Below are positions 17,534 through 30,300 of a DNA stretch of 64,000 nt, one piece after another. The notes below the pieces were generated by a model that was given only the letters and a program-made list of their open reading frames with translations, ran no database searches and was not told the origin of the DNA. Numbering within the stretch: position 1 is the stretch's first letter; every line of letters begins with the position of its first letter. The position numbers and the translations under genes are program-made. Origin of the DNA: Motacilla alba alba (lineage: Eukaryota > Chordata > Aves > Passeriformes > Motacillidae); NCBI RefSeq assembly GCF_015832195.1, contig NC_052026.1, positions 18,943,013 to 19,007,012 on the forward strand, written 5' to 3'.

Positions 17534-17553
17534 AGTGCTGGGAAGCCAGCACT
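17534..17553 (-). other. Perfect 8-bp hairpin with 4-nt loop in ZCCHC14 3' UTR
   Basis: Inverted repeat: arms agtgctgg (17534-17541) and ccagcact (17546-17553) around gaag. In the transcript it reads as an 8-bp stem closed by a CUUC loop. The stem includes a CUGGC pentamer, but not in the loop. Its role is unknown. Confidence 0.6.
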
Positions 17554-17656
17554 AGCTAGTAATAGGTGAGACAATGAAGCACGAGTTTGTTTCCAGAAGG
17601 AACCGAAACTGCCGTGTGTGTTCTTTTGGAAGGGAAAAGAGAGACTTTTTAGGATT

Positions 17657-17662
17657 TTTATT
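17657..17662 (-). terminator. Proximal poly(A) signal AATAAA (ZCCHC14)
   Basis: Canonical hexamer on the minus strand about 610 bases after the stop codon. It could yield a short 3' UTR that keeps none of the listed hairpin and Pumilio elements further downstream. Confidence 0.45.
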
Positions 17663-18273
17663 GTGGATTAAAGTCCCGTAAGCCTGCTGGTGCCAATTTG
17701 TAAAGGTTGGAACTTCTTTGCCTCTTGCACTGGTCTCAGAGTGACACTGTCTGCTAAAAGTGCAGAAAGCTTGAAGAGTTTTACATTCTTCTGTAGTGCA
17801 ATCCTTAAAAATCCCAGAGATTAGTGCCTGATCACTTTTGAAAAAAAGTAGACATTTTACCTAACCCAGGGGTGCCAAAGTCCTTCCGGCCACTCCTACC
17901 TTCCACCTCAGAACAGAGCTGCCCTGGAGTCAGGCCTTTCACCTTGGAAAAGTCCAATTGTGGCAACGTTCTCCAGCCAAAAAAGTACAGGGGATGTTGT
18001 ACTTCCAGCAGGAACTGCAGCTGGCCAGCTCCACCATCCATCCATCGGTCCGAGGACACGGAGTCAGGAGTTCCAACAACAAAGCTTGAATTTGGCAATC
18101 AAAACTGGGTTGGCTGCACCCCTAAGCTAGATTTTCTACCTAGTCTAATAAAGTAAAGCACCTTTGGATTAAAAAATACATTAAGCTTAACAGCAACTGG
18201 ACGTCTCAGTTTTGCAGTTCGATCTCCGTCGCTCTCCATGGCTTTACAGCATCGTGGTGCCAGCTGGGGAACC

Positions 18274-18329
18274 TCAGTCTGTGGAGTCCAGACTTTCCGA
18301 GGGAGGGGCGTACTTCAGCCTGAACGTAC
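18274..18329 (-). CDS. ZCCHC14: ZCCHC14 coding exon 13 with stop
   Basis: Acceptor TCCTAG, then the last 17 residues ending ESLDSTD and TGA. Entered in phase 1, completing the glycine codon begun in exon 12. Confidence 0.95.
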
Positions 18330-21300
18330 CTAGGACAGGGACAGGGACACAGGGGTTACACATCTGTCACCTGCCACGACTTCCCAAACCAACCTGCTGC
18401 TTCTTACCCGTGGAATGAATCACTGGAGCTCAGGTGCAATTTTAGGGCTGGCACAATTTTGTTTCATGGAATCTCAGGATCCCACAGTGGTTTGGGTGGG
18501 AAAGGACCTTAAAGCCCACCCAGTTCCAACCCTGACACCTTCCACTAGCCCAGGCTGCTCCAAGCCCCAGTGTCCAACCTGGCTTTGGACACTTCCAGGG
18601 ATCCAGGGGCAGCCACAGCTGCTCTGGGCACTTGTGCCAGGGCCTGCCCACCCTGACAGGGAGGGTCTGAACAGCAATTCTTCATTTAGGTTATTGTCTT
18701 GGGAGGAAGGGAGGAGGAACAGAGATTTCAGTTTCTAAAATTCCAGGGGAACTTGCAGTAATGGCCAAAGCTGACCCGGCTGACAATGCAGAGGCAGCAA
18801 CAGCGGTTCTGCTGCAGCCTGTCCACAGCAGCTCCATTCCTTCCTTTAGGTTTCTTTCCCCCCCTAAACAACAGTGCCAACCCCACAGAGCACACCTGAG
18901 TCCCCACAGCCTCGTCTGAGTCCTCCTCATGGGGCTGCCTAAAATTTGCCAATAGCTCAGACCATCAACTTTTAATAACAAAACATTTTTACAAGCCAGA
19001 GATTCCAAGACACCATCAGACCCCAGGGGCAGGTCTCAAGGCCACACTCTGGATTGGATCCTACTCCAAACCCAGAGCCAACCGTTCCAAAGCGTCACCC
19101 AAACGCAGCCATGAGCCACTTGAAGAAACATCAGCCATAACTTGACACAAAGGAAACAATCCCAAAGAAAGGGATGAACCAGCTTGCTGGAAACATCAGC
19201 CTGAACTCTAGACACAGGAAAGGACTCCATGTGCCCCCCCAGCCTTTACCTTGCCGATTGAAATCCATGGGCGGCTGTTTGCAGTCCTGAGCTCTGTGCC
19301 CGCTGGCCCCGCAGTTGTAACAGGAGAGGTTCCCGTTTTTTTTGTGACTCGACCCGTTGCCGTTGCCCATCATCCCCTGTGCCTGGTACACCCCGGCCGT
19401 GCCCGCCATAAAGTTCTGCATGGGGGGCACGGCGAAGGTGGACTGGCCGGCCATGACGGAGTCGGGGGCCAGGCCGCTGTTGTAGGCCGTGTGCACCACG
19501 GGGAACGTGGTGCTGCTGTTGTACTGCTGCGTGTTGATGTAGCCGTTGCTGCACAGGGGGTTGAAGGGCAGGAAAGGGAAAGTAAACATGGAAGGTCCTG
19601 AAAAGGGGTGCTGGAAATAGTTGGCGTAGCTGACGGTCATGCCGCTGGAGCCGCAGTTGCCGCTGCAGCCGCAGGAGCTGCACACCATGCAGCCGGGGGG
19701 CTGCGGCGGCGGCTGCTGGTGGTGGTGGTGATGGTGGTTCTGGTTGGGGACGGGGACGCTCCCGGCCGAGCCGCCGCCGCCGCCGCTACTGCTGCTGCTG
19801 CTGCTGCTGTAGAAGTTGTTGTCGGCGCCGGAGGAGAGCGTGGGGCTGGAGCTGGGCGCGGGGCAGCTGGGCAGGTTGGCCATGGTGGTGAAGGACGGGG
19901 ACGGGTGGCTGCTGGAGGAGGCCGCGTTGCTGTTGGCGCAGAAGCTGCCCTGCATGGGCGCCACGGGCACGCTGCTCATGGCAGAAAAGGCAACTTTGGT
20001 GTTGGCTGTGTACAGAGCAGTCCGGGGGTTGATTATTGCGGGGGACACCGTTATTTGCATATTACTGGAGCAGGAAGTCTGTCCGGCCATGGCGGAGTCG
20101 GTGGGAAGAGACGACGACACCAGGAGTTTGATGGGCGGACGAGCCACGTGGAAGACTGTGCTGGACGTCACCGTGGCAGCGGTGCTCGTCTCCACTATGA
20201 GTCCTGGCTGCTGGGCTGGTTTGATCACTCTGTCCAGAGTGGAAGCGTGGACGACTTTGGTGCGAGGCCCAAAGTTCATGGTGGACGTGGGGGAGCTGCT
20301 CTCGGCACCCCCCGACAGCACCTGCAGGGGCTGGTGCGGGGAGGACGCGGACATGACATCCACCACGGCGTTCCCGAAGCCCTTTTCCATCTTTATGCTG
20401 CCCCTCGAGCCGGGAGACACTTTATTCCTTTCTTCCAAAGACAAGAGGGAGTGCACAGAGGACGAGAGCAGCTTCATGTCGGCGGAGCCGCGCTCTGGTT
20501 TGTGCACGGAGCCCAGCATGCGGATGGGGGCGATGTGTGACGGGCTCGGGGACAGCATCTGCATGGGCAGCGCGTGGTGGCCGGCGGGGCCCGAGCCGGC
20601 GTCGTTCTGCACGGGCAGCACCTGGGCCGTGGGCCTGGCAGAGCTCGAGGGGAAATGGTTCAGCAGCATCACCGGCTTCTCCTTGTCCGAGGCGTCCAGG
20701 TGGAGCTCCAGGCCTGGGGAGAGAGGAGCGGTGAGGACGGCCCTGGCTGTGGCAGGGGACACGGCCGGGGGGCTCTGCTTACGTCTCTCGTTCTCCTCGG
20801 CGCTGTCCGAGCTCTCCTCCCGTGCCTGGATCCCCATGGGGCTGGAGCTGGAGCTGGAGTACTCGGAGGAGCTGCCCTCCCGGGGCAGGGGGTGGGCTGG
20901 CTGGTCCACATCCACTCGCAGCTCTGCAGGGACAGGGGACGCGGGGGTGACACCGACAGCACCTCAGCTGAGCACGGCCATGCTCAGCATTTACAGGGAT
21001 ACATCGCAGGTGGAACAGAGCAGCTGCCCATTCCCACCAGAGCCGTGGAAAAATCACTTTTTATTGCCCCCAGTAATCACCAAAATCGGACTTTTTGCCT
21101 GCTCCCTGTTAAGCCAATGGCTTTCGGAAGATAAAGCTTGGGGAAGCAGCAGCACAGGAAGGAGGTGACCCTTGTGCAGGCACAGTGGAGCCCAGCAGTG
21201 TCCCTTGCTCCCCTTACCTGCAGCGTGGTTGCCCCGGATACTCTGGATAGGCCCCACGTGGGAAGTGGGGGGAACCCTGGCCACCCCACTGCTGGTCACT

Positions 21301-24300
21301 GAGGAAGGCGTGGAGGGGTTTAGGCACCGTTTCTCTGACTTCTCCCTACAGGGTGATGGAGAGAAGCATGAAGAGACAGAAACTGGCTAAACCACAACCA
21401 GCAATAAATCCATTTCTGAATGAACCCAAAGCAGACAAAGCCCACTGAACCATCCACTGCTGCTGTGCCCATTTCAAATGGAAACCCTTGGAATCACAGC
21501 AGCGCTGGCCAGAACTGCCAGCAGTTAGGGTTGGACTCTTTGCCATCTGATTACAACACTGTGCTCTTATTTGTCCAGGGTGAAACATCACCAAACCCTG
21601 ACTAAACTCTAAAACTCTATCACACATTATGTCAGCACATCCCAAACCCAGAGAGAAAACAAACACAGCCCCAAGTCTTCCTTTTCCAAACAAACTCTGG
21701 AAAAACTAAGCTTGCTGATAAACGCTGCCAAGGAGCTCTGACAAACGGGCACAGATTTGGATTTCTAATTGCTTTTTAAGGAACAGCAGTAGCTGCAGAA
21801 TAAACACTTTCCTGTAAGTGGAGAGGCAAAAACCAGGACAATCTGTTGCATCAATGTCCCCAAAGGGCTGTCACAGCTGCCTGGGGTCACCGTGGGACAC
21901 TGAGGCAGCTCCTGAAGCAGCTGTGCTCCATCCACATGGACTGGAGCCAGAAAATTGTCACTTCCTAGGAAAAAAGGGCCTGAGTTTGGGGGTGCACCCC
22001 CTGGGCTTGCAAACCCAACAGCTCCCACCAATGTCAAGCGGATGGGAAGCCCAAAATCTTTGCAATAAATGTGATACGAGTTTATAAAAACCTAACCACA
22101 ATGTGTATATTTTGTAGGTTTAAAGATCTGGTATCCTTATCACAACCCTGAACAGGCAGCAGTAAAGCAGAAAGTGCTAAATATTGTTTAGTAATGCAGA
22201 TAATAATCATCCATATCTCCAGGTGGGAATCATGGCAAGTTTGGGCTCTGGGAAGTAAAATTTGCATTTTTTGACCTTAAAAAAAGTTCCCTCAGCCCTC
22301 ACTTACTTCTCCAGCTCTAGCTGGGTCTTGAGCTTCTTCTTTGCTCCCATGGTGAGGGACTCAAACTTATTCAGATCTTCCTCAGTAAGACTCAGAAACT
22401 TGGAAAGAAAAATATGTTTAGTTTTATAACCTGGAATATTCTTATTCCCATTTCCAGTGAAAAGCAATTCCAAAAGCCAACTTTGAAACCATTTTTAAAT
22501 TCAAAGAAACTCTCTACTCCAGTTTCCAATTACAGTGTAAAAGGAAAGTGTGGGGGACAGGCATGAAAGAAAGAACACCTGCAGATTTAATTTTAATTAG
22601 GTGTGTGCCTGTATTAACCAGTCACAATAAAGATGAAATAACTCGTGTACATATTAAAATAGAATTAAATTAAAATAGAATTTGGTGCTATCAGTGAATT
22701 TAAGGATCTTAGAAAATCACTCCAGTTTTCCCAGTGTGTCATTTACCACAGAAGTGCAGTAAAAATATACACCAATAGTAAATTTAGTAATAAAATATAG
22801 AGATAGATACAGACATTTATATTATAATGTAATTAAAATGAAAGCCAGTGAAGCATGCATAATAATATTTGCTTTTTTAAAATACACTGGAATATAGAGT
22901 TTTACTACTTTATTAAAGAAAAAAAAAACAACCAGTATATTTCCCTTCCTATAATGAAGAAAATGAAATCAGAAGCCTCTGGTAAGAGACTGAAATTAAA
23001 TCCATAAAATATTCCACAAGCAGCACAAAGCTCAGCCCAAGCCCTCCCTCCACTGGAGGGCGTTCCAGGCCAAAAGAGTGAGGACAAGGAATCCCCCACT
23101 GGAGCTGGGAAAATGCTCCAAAACCTTGCTGAGATAAAATCCAGCACACACAGGTGTGATCTGGGACTCCTACAATGCAAAAACAAAAGAGATGATTCTT
23201 CCACAGGAATTTCTGCAGGAAAAAAACCTCACTCACTCATGTTCATATTCATGCCACGAGTCTCTGAAAATCTAGTTCTTAAAACAAGTTCTTAACCAAA
23301 TATTTTGGGAGAAAAATCAACTAAGAAGCAGATTTCCACAGAAATCAACATATTTAAGTATCTGAAGCACACAAAAGGATGTCCAGGGAGCCAAGGCAGC
23401 ATCCCAGCTGGATCTCCAAGCACTCCATGAGGCAGCCTGGGAGAAGCAGCAGCTGTTGGACAGCCCCGGACACAGCAGAGAACAGCAGGAAGGTTTTCAT
23501 CAATTCATTACTGCTTTCAGAAAGTGAAAACCTCCCCAGCACGTGCCATGAACTCGCGTGATCCTCAGTGCAGATGTCCCCAGCCTGGAGAAGGTGGGGA
23601 TCATTGAAAAGCCGGCTGCTCCCCTCCGTTTCCTGCCTTACCTTTTCCATGGTGAGCTGTTTGAAGACGGGGTAATACTTGTGCAAGCGCAGCTTCCTGA
23701 GCCAGTCCAGGATGCCGTTCTGCTCCTGGGGCTGAGGGGTCTGAGGGCTGGAAGACATCAGCATGGCTGGGGAGGAGCTCTCCAGCTGGGAGCGGTAGCC
23801 CAGCGAGGAGCCGGCGCCTCCGGAGTGGGAGCAGTGGGGCAGAGACACGGGGGCAGCAGCCGAGTGCTGGACGTGGTTCTGGGAAGACTGAATTCCAGCC
23901 ACCCCACATATAGGTCTGCAAAAGAGGAACAGGCTTGGGTTTAGCTGGATGAGCTGTGACACCCAGAGCTCAGCTGCTGTGGCCGCAGAAATCGGGAAAA
24001 ATTCACAGAAATTCTGGGGAAAACCATCCCGTTGGAGGCAGGGTATGGATGTGTACCTGCCCTGCTCCACAGCTCAGTGAAACAGGGCACTTCTGGCAAA
24101 GGGTGGAGCTGATCTTCACCTTAATCAGAATTTTCCTTCACTAATTTCCTTCAATAATCACAGATCTGAAATATTCTGCTGCCCCTCTGTGATTTAAAAA
24201 AGCTTTTGACAGAGCAGCCTTTGCATTATTAAAAAGAAGTAAAGATGGCCAAATATAATCCCACGGAAATTTTTAATCTTTCCATATGGAAGTGGCAAAA

Positions 24301-27300
24301 GAAGCCACAATATTGGCTCCTTGAACAGGATCTAGGTTTTGCTGGAGGACATGAAAATTGCCTCTTAAGAGAATGAGTTGTAAACAAGATAAATATTTCA
24401 CCTTCCAGATGTTCCCAGCGTAGTTCCTACTTTATACAGGGAGGGGTTGCCAGGATCTGGAAACAAGGAACAGAGTCACAAATGGCATCAGTTTATGAAA
24501 TGCAGTACAAAAAAAAATATTTTTTAAACTTTATTTCAACTCACTTGAGCTCTGAAGTTGCTGTGAGGGAGATGGAGTGCTGAAGAACTTCCTGACGTGG
24601 TCGTTTTTCACCACATGGGAAGGGAACGGGGCCAGGTACCTGCAGCAAACAAAGCCCCTGCTCTGTTAGAGCCTCCCAAATCCATCAGGATTGCACTCTG
24701 GACAACACACTTGGAAATCAGATTGGAAATTTAAAAGCTGAAACACACCATGCAATTCTGAATTCTGGAAACTGATGGATATTCTTATTTCCAATACCAA
24801 ACCCTGTTACCCCCGGGTTGTTTTCACTCTGGTGAGTGTTTCAGCAAAGATCCCTCATTCAGCAACCCCGAACACTTCTAAGGCAGAAAATGTTCAAATG
24901 TAAACTTGAAAATTGCCTTTCAAACGCAGGAACCTGAGGACTATAAAATAGAGATGGATCTGTTATTGAACTTCCTCCTCTTGGAGATAAACAGCAGATG
25001 CAGAGTCTGGCAGTTTAGGGAAAAACTTCTGTCACGTTTTCCCTGTGCCTCTTTTAAGGGAAAAAAGCCCTTTTAGCAGCATTCCAGTGCCTCCAGAGGG
25101 CTGTGGGACAAGGGATGGAGGGACAGGACAAGGAGGGACAGCTTGGAGCTGGAAGAGGATGGATTTAGATGGAATACTGGGGAGAAATCCTTCCCTGGGA
25201 GGGTGGGCAGGCCCTGGCACAGGTGCCCAGAGCAGCTGTGGCTGCCCCTGGATCCCTGGCAGTGCCCAAGGCCAGGCTGGAGAGGCACTGGAGCAGCCTG
25301 GGACAGTGCAAGGTGTCCCTGCCTTGGCAGGGGTGCAATGGGATGAGCTTTGAGCTCCCTTCAACCCAAACCACTCTGGGATTCCACCAAAAAAAAGCCA
25401 ATTTCCCAAAGCTTTGCACCTCACACACCCAGAGGTGTTTCCCAGCTGGAAAGCCCAGAGCTCAGTGCTGGATTTCACAGCTGAGCAGCACCTTGGAGCA
25501 GCTTCTTCCCTGCTCCAGAGCTGCAGCTGAGCTCTGGCAGGGCACTTGCTGCTCCATTAACCCAGATTTGGAGGAGAGGCTGTTGTTCCCAAGCAGCAGC
25601 CACACACATTCCCTGCAGCCTCCCAAGCTCTCCTTGGAGCACTGCAAGGCAATGGCAATGCTGCCTGCCGTGGAAAATAACCCAGGCATGCACCTGCTGG
25701 CTGCTGCCTATGGAAAACCAACATCCACCATGGCTCAGGGAAAAAAATGTGGAAAGGAGAAGCTCTAATAAAGTGAATTAGTATTTTAAAGTGTCGTTTA
25801 GTTTTATAGCAATAACATATTAGGATCAAAATAATATTAATATTGCAATAATCCCGTTTTATGTAGATAAAGACAGTAGCAGCTGAAAGGAATTTAAGTC
25901 ACTCCAATTTTCCTAAGAAAATCATGTTTGGAAAGAGAAACCTGATGTGATCTGCCATAGATTATGATATTTAAAATACTGGTTTATATTAAATAATGGC
26001 CAGATGATTTGTGATAATTTGAGGAGGTACAAGATAAGGCTTCAAAAAATTTCTTAACTGTTAAAGGCTTATTAAAATATAATCTTTTAGTAATAACTAA
26101 ATACATAACTAACTTTTAAAAATTGAAGTAAAATAAACACCAGGACAACCTAAAATGACTGAGAAAATAAAAACACTGTGAAAGGGGAAAAAAAATCCCC
26201 ACAACCCATTCCTCAGTACAGATGGGTGAATATTCAGGCTTCTATTTTTTCCTGAGCTTTGAGAGGTTGTTTTAAACAATTCTGGTTATTTTTGAGTCCA
26301 AAACAAACTTTTGCAAAGGCAGTGATCCTCTATTTGTTCTTCACAAGGAATGAGGAAATATCAATTCTCCAGGAAGCTTAAGACAGAATATTATTACCAT
26401 CTGTATTTCTCAAGAAAGAATTCCTGAAAAATTGTTATGAACTGGAATTAATGGAACATCCAGGAAAAAAGCTTAGGGTCAGGCTCTAATTTCTTTGAAG
26501 TAATTTAGAATATGGAGATAATCTTTCTACTTCTTGGTTTGTTTTTTTTTTTCTCTTAGTGAAAGAAACCCAGTGTCAATATAAAAACCCCACAAAGTCC
26601 CAGCATACCTCAGGTCTGATTCCAGGTCCATGTGGTTCCGTTCCAGGTAAAATGAATCTGGACCAGCTAAGCAGGGAATGAATTTCTCCAAGTTTTCTTC
26701 TGGATACAGCTGAGACAGCTGAAGGGGGAGGATATGACAAATTAAAAGCGAAAAGTTTTGTTATTTCGATGAGATTCAAGCCACTGCCTGTTATAAATCA
26801 AATATTTTATGAAATTCAATCTGAATTATCTCGGCACATTTTGAGAAGTATCATTGAACAAAATTAGACAGAGGGACAAAACATTTTTTTTCCTTTTCAA
26901 AGTGTTTTTCTTGTTGTCTTTACCTTTGAAATGAATTCAGTCACTTCAGCAGAAGATTTGGTTACCAACGTCACCGAAGAATCAGACCACAGGACCTTGG
27001 GGAGGAGCAAGAAGGATTTGCTTTAGTAATGAATTCAATTTGGTTCCTCAAAATTCAATAATTGGTATCAACTGTCCCTCACAGATGTTGTGATGGGTGA
27101 CATCAAGAAGGAAACACTTTTTTTTGTGCACGAGGACAAAATTGCTGCCCAATTCTTGCTGGTTTTACATTTACCAACTCCTCTGGATGCTTGGAAAAGC
27201 CCCTCAGAGTTTACACAGCCCTTACTCACTGCAGACATCCAGAGTTAAGCAAGCAACCACGGAGTAATGGAATTTTTTCTCCTCATTATTGTTAAAGAAA

Positions 27301-30300
27301 ACAGCTGCTTTGTAGGATCTGCTTTCCAACAGGAACGGCTCCCCCCACACAAGGCTGCCTATTGCTAATTAATCAACTCCATATGCCACCAGAAATTGGG
27401 AATGGCAGCAAAAAGCAGGCAAAACCTTCCCAGGGAAACCTGCAGCTCCTGCTCCAGACTCCATCTTGTCCATGCTCTAAAAAAAGGGAATATTCACTAT
27501 TTCTTCCCACACAAACAAGTCATCCTTGGATATTGAAGCATTTATTGCTTGGGAGATGAAGTTGAATCAAGCCAAAAATCAAGATTTCTTGGCTTGAGGA
27601 AAATCACCATGAGACAGGCCAGGGGCGAATCCCCATGGATCCAAAATATCTACTGGAGCATCTGGGAGGCAGCTGGATCCATAGGGGAAGGAGCTGGGAG
27701 GGAGTCTGGGGATCACAGAGCAGCCTCTCTCACATGACATTCGTTTCAATGACAACTCCAAACATACACAAAGTTTTTCCAGCCATCCAAAAGCTGCCAA
27801 AAAGAGTGGGGAGAGGAGAGGATTTCAAAATATATTACATAAGGGAGGAATTTCCTCTCAGCAGAGCTGTTACACACAAAAAAAAAGGGGGGGAAAGAAA
27901 AGAAGACAGAAAAACTTAAGCAGTTTTACCAAGTTTGTGGGTTGTTTTTTTTTTTAAGTTTGTGGTAAATAAACTTTTTTTGAATTCACAAGGAATTTCA
28001 GAAAGTACAGGAAATATTCTCTTTTTTTCTAGTTCTGTAATAACTCAACAATTGTCATGACTTCTGTCTAAACTTGAATTTTCAATACTTCTAAAACAAT
28101 AACGTGAACTGTGAATGGGGGGAACAATAGCACTGCAAACACTGAACTGCTCCATCCATTGACCTGCTATTCCCAAGCTCCTGAACAGCACAAAACCATT
28201 CCATAATTGGGTTTTTAACCCAGCAAACAGCAATTTATCAACTCAGCTGAAGTCTCTGCTCTTCCTTCAGTTCAAGCTGTTGAGGCGAACACTGGGTACA
28301 GTAATTTCTGTTATTTATAGAAAAATTTGTAATAGGAAAAGAAGTTTCACGAGATCTTAATTGGAGTGGAGACAACTGCAGGCTTCATACAGAGCTCGAA
28401 AAGCCCTTGGAAAAATCCTGTCTATGATGGATGACATTTGGAACAATTGGGGATTCAGGAAATTTGGGACATTCTCCATGAATCCAGTCCTGCAGAGGTT
28501 GCAGAATGCTGCCAAAATCCCAACAGATGCTGAGGGGTTTTAAGGAATAACTTGGTGAAAGTTGTGGATAATTGGGATCCTCCCACCTGGTTCCTTCTGG
28601 GTTCTCCTTTTCTCACCCCCCACTTCGTCTCATCAAACAAACCAAAGCTGTTTTCTGGGCTGTGCATCCCAAATTTTGGAATGCACTTCACTCCAGCTGG
28701 GAGAAAAGCAGTCTGTCAGCTCCTCAGCAGCACCCATTTCCATCGCTGCCATTGCTCCAGGGGATGAACTCACCCCTGCGCTGGGATGGGAGTGAGCCCT
28801 GGCTGCAGCAGGGGGAAGCTGCTGCTGCTGCTGGGCTGGGCTGGGTGCTGAGCCACACTCTGCCCTGGGTGCTGGGTGCTGAGCCACACTCTGCCCTGGG
28901 TGCTGGGTGCTGAGCCACACTCTGCCCTGGGTGCTGAGCCACACTCTGCCCTGGGTGCTGGGCCACACTCTGCCCTGGGTGCTGGGTGCTGAGCCACACT
29001 CTGCCCTGGGTGCTGAGCCACACTCTGCCCTGGGTGCTGAGCCACACTCTGCCCTGGGTGCTGGGTGCTGGGCCACACTCTGCCCTGGGTGCTGAGCCAC
29101 ACTCTGCCCTGGGTGCTGGGCCACACTCTGCCCTGGGTGCTGAGCCACACTCTGCCCTGGGTGCTGGGTGCTGAGCCACACTCTGCCCTGGGTGCTGAGC
29201 CACACTCTGCCCTGGGTGCTGGGTGCTGAGCCACACTCTGGGCTGTGCCCTGGGTGCTGAGCCACACCATTCCTCAGCACTGCTCCCACCCCACCCAGGC
29301 CAGGCTGCCTGCAGCTCACACAGCAGCTCCTGCTCTGCCCTTCCTGCTGGATCAACACCCTCTGCTGGGAAGGGTTTTACTCCCTTTGGAAACACTTTCA
29401 GATCACGGTGAAGTCCCCTTCCAGTCAACTCCCCCAACTCTTGCTCCACTGAGTTTTCCTCAAGTGTAGGGATGTGTCCCCTGTTGATGGAGTGACTGAA
29501 TTTTTCTTTTTTTTGCTTAAAAAGGCAAAAAGCCCAGAAATTTCTCTCCTAAAGACACTCATAGGACCTTTGGGACTTCACCTCAGACCTGGGGCTGTCC
29601 AGTTGGACAGAGACCAAGAGGTCCAGCCTAGGTAATTCACTAGAAAAGGAAGAGAACAAAGGAAATACTTGCTTTTGTCGGGTGTTTTTACCAGGAGCAA
29701 GAACCTCCTGCCCCAGCTCGGTTTTTCTCTGTAAGAGCTTTGTTATTTTGCCTTTTATTAAACATTTTCTGTTTCCAACACTGCCTCAGAAGCCATCCCG
29801 CTGATTGTATGCTGTTCAGGGTAGCTGGGTGTGATGGGTTCCTCTGAGAGCTCACAAGAGAAACCCAGCACTCAAGCCCTGAAGAATTCCCAAAGCTTTT
29901 CTGCACTCTCCAGCCTTTTGGAACCATATCCCACCAGACTCCCTCCCGGCCTCTTTCCAGCAGCTGTGCCCTCAGAGCCCACATTGTTCTCTGCCCAGAT
30001 TAAGACTGAAATTCTCTCTGGCTTCTACATTCCAGCAGAAGAATGGACATTGGATATAGATATGGATAGCATCCTGTAAGTGTGGCATCACATTTCCCCC
30101 TAAACAAACACTGCCAAAATTTCCTGCATTAAAATGTTTTCTGGTTTTTCTTTTTTGCCAATCCCCACCTATCAACCTCTGCATCATCCACAGCCATTCA
30201 GGACTTTCATCATTGATTAAAAACTATCAGTCCCAAAGGAGCTCTGCTTTCACAAAGGATTTTTGGGATCTAACAATAGAGTGTGAAAATTTCCTCAAGT

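Larger units (their letters stand above)
14275..18273 (-). other. ZCCHC14: ZCCHC14 3' untranslated region
   Basis: Runs leftward from the stop codon to the last canonical AATAAA on the minus strand (14292-14297). It is AU-rich at its far end and holds at least four AATAAA hexamers (17657, 15191, 14685, 14292). It also holds two UGUANAUA Pumilio motifs, an 8-bp perfect hairpin, one copy of a 177-bp duplicated segment, and an AAT microsatellite. The extent is inferred from these signals and from the convergent gene. Confidence 0.7.
18330..19249 (-). other. ZCCHC14 intron 12
   Basis: GTAAAG to TCCTAG, 920 bp. It contains copy B of the 177-bp duplication starting 25 bases after the donor, and a CR1 fragment at its far side. 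If retained, the frame runs about 39 more codons before a stop at 19131. Confidence 0.9.

Noticed and set aside
19608..21168. Plus-strand frames of 310 and 450 codons opposite ZCCHC14 exon 12
   Set aside because: Shadows of a GC-rich coding exon. Codon pattern, conserved protein similarity and splice sites all support the minus strand.
28633..29449. Two 241-codon minus-strand frames rich in AQHPGQSV and SAPRAEC repeats
   Set aside because: Translation of the 24/32-bp minisatellite; open in several frames simultaneously and inside an intron.
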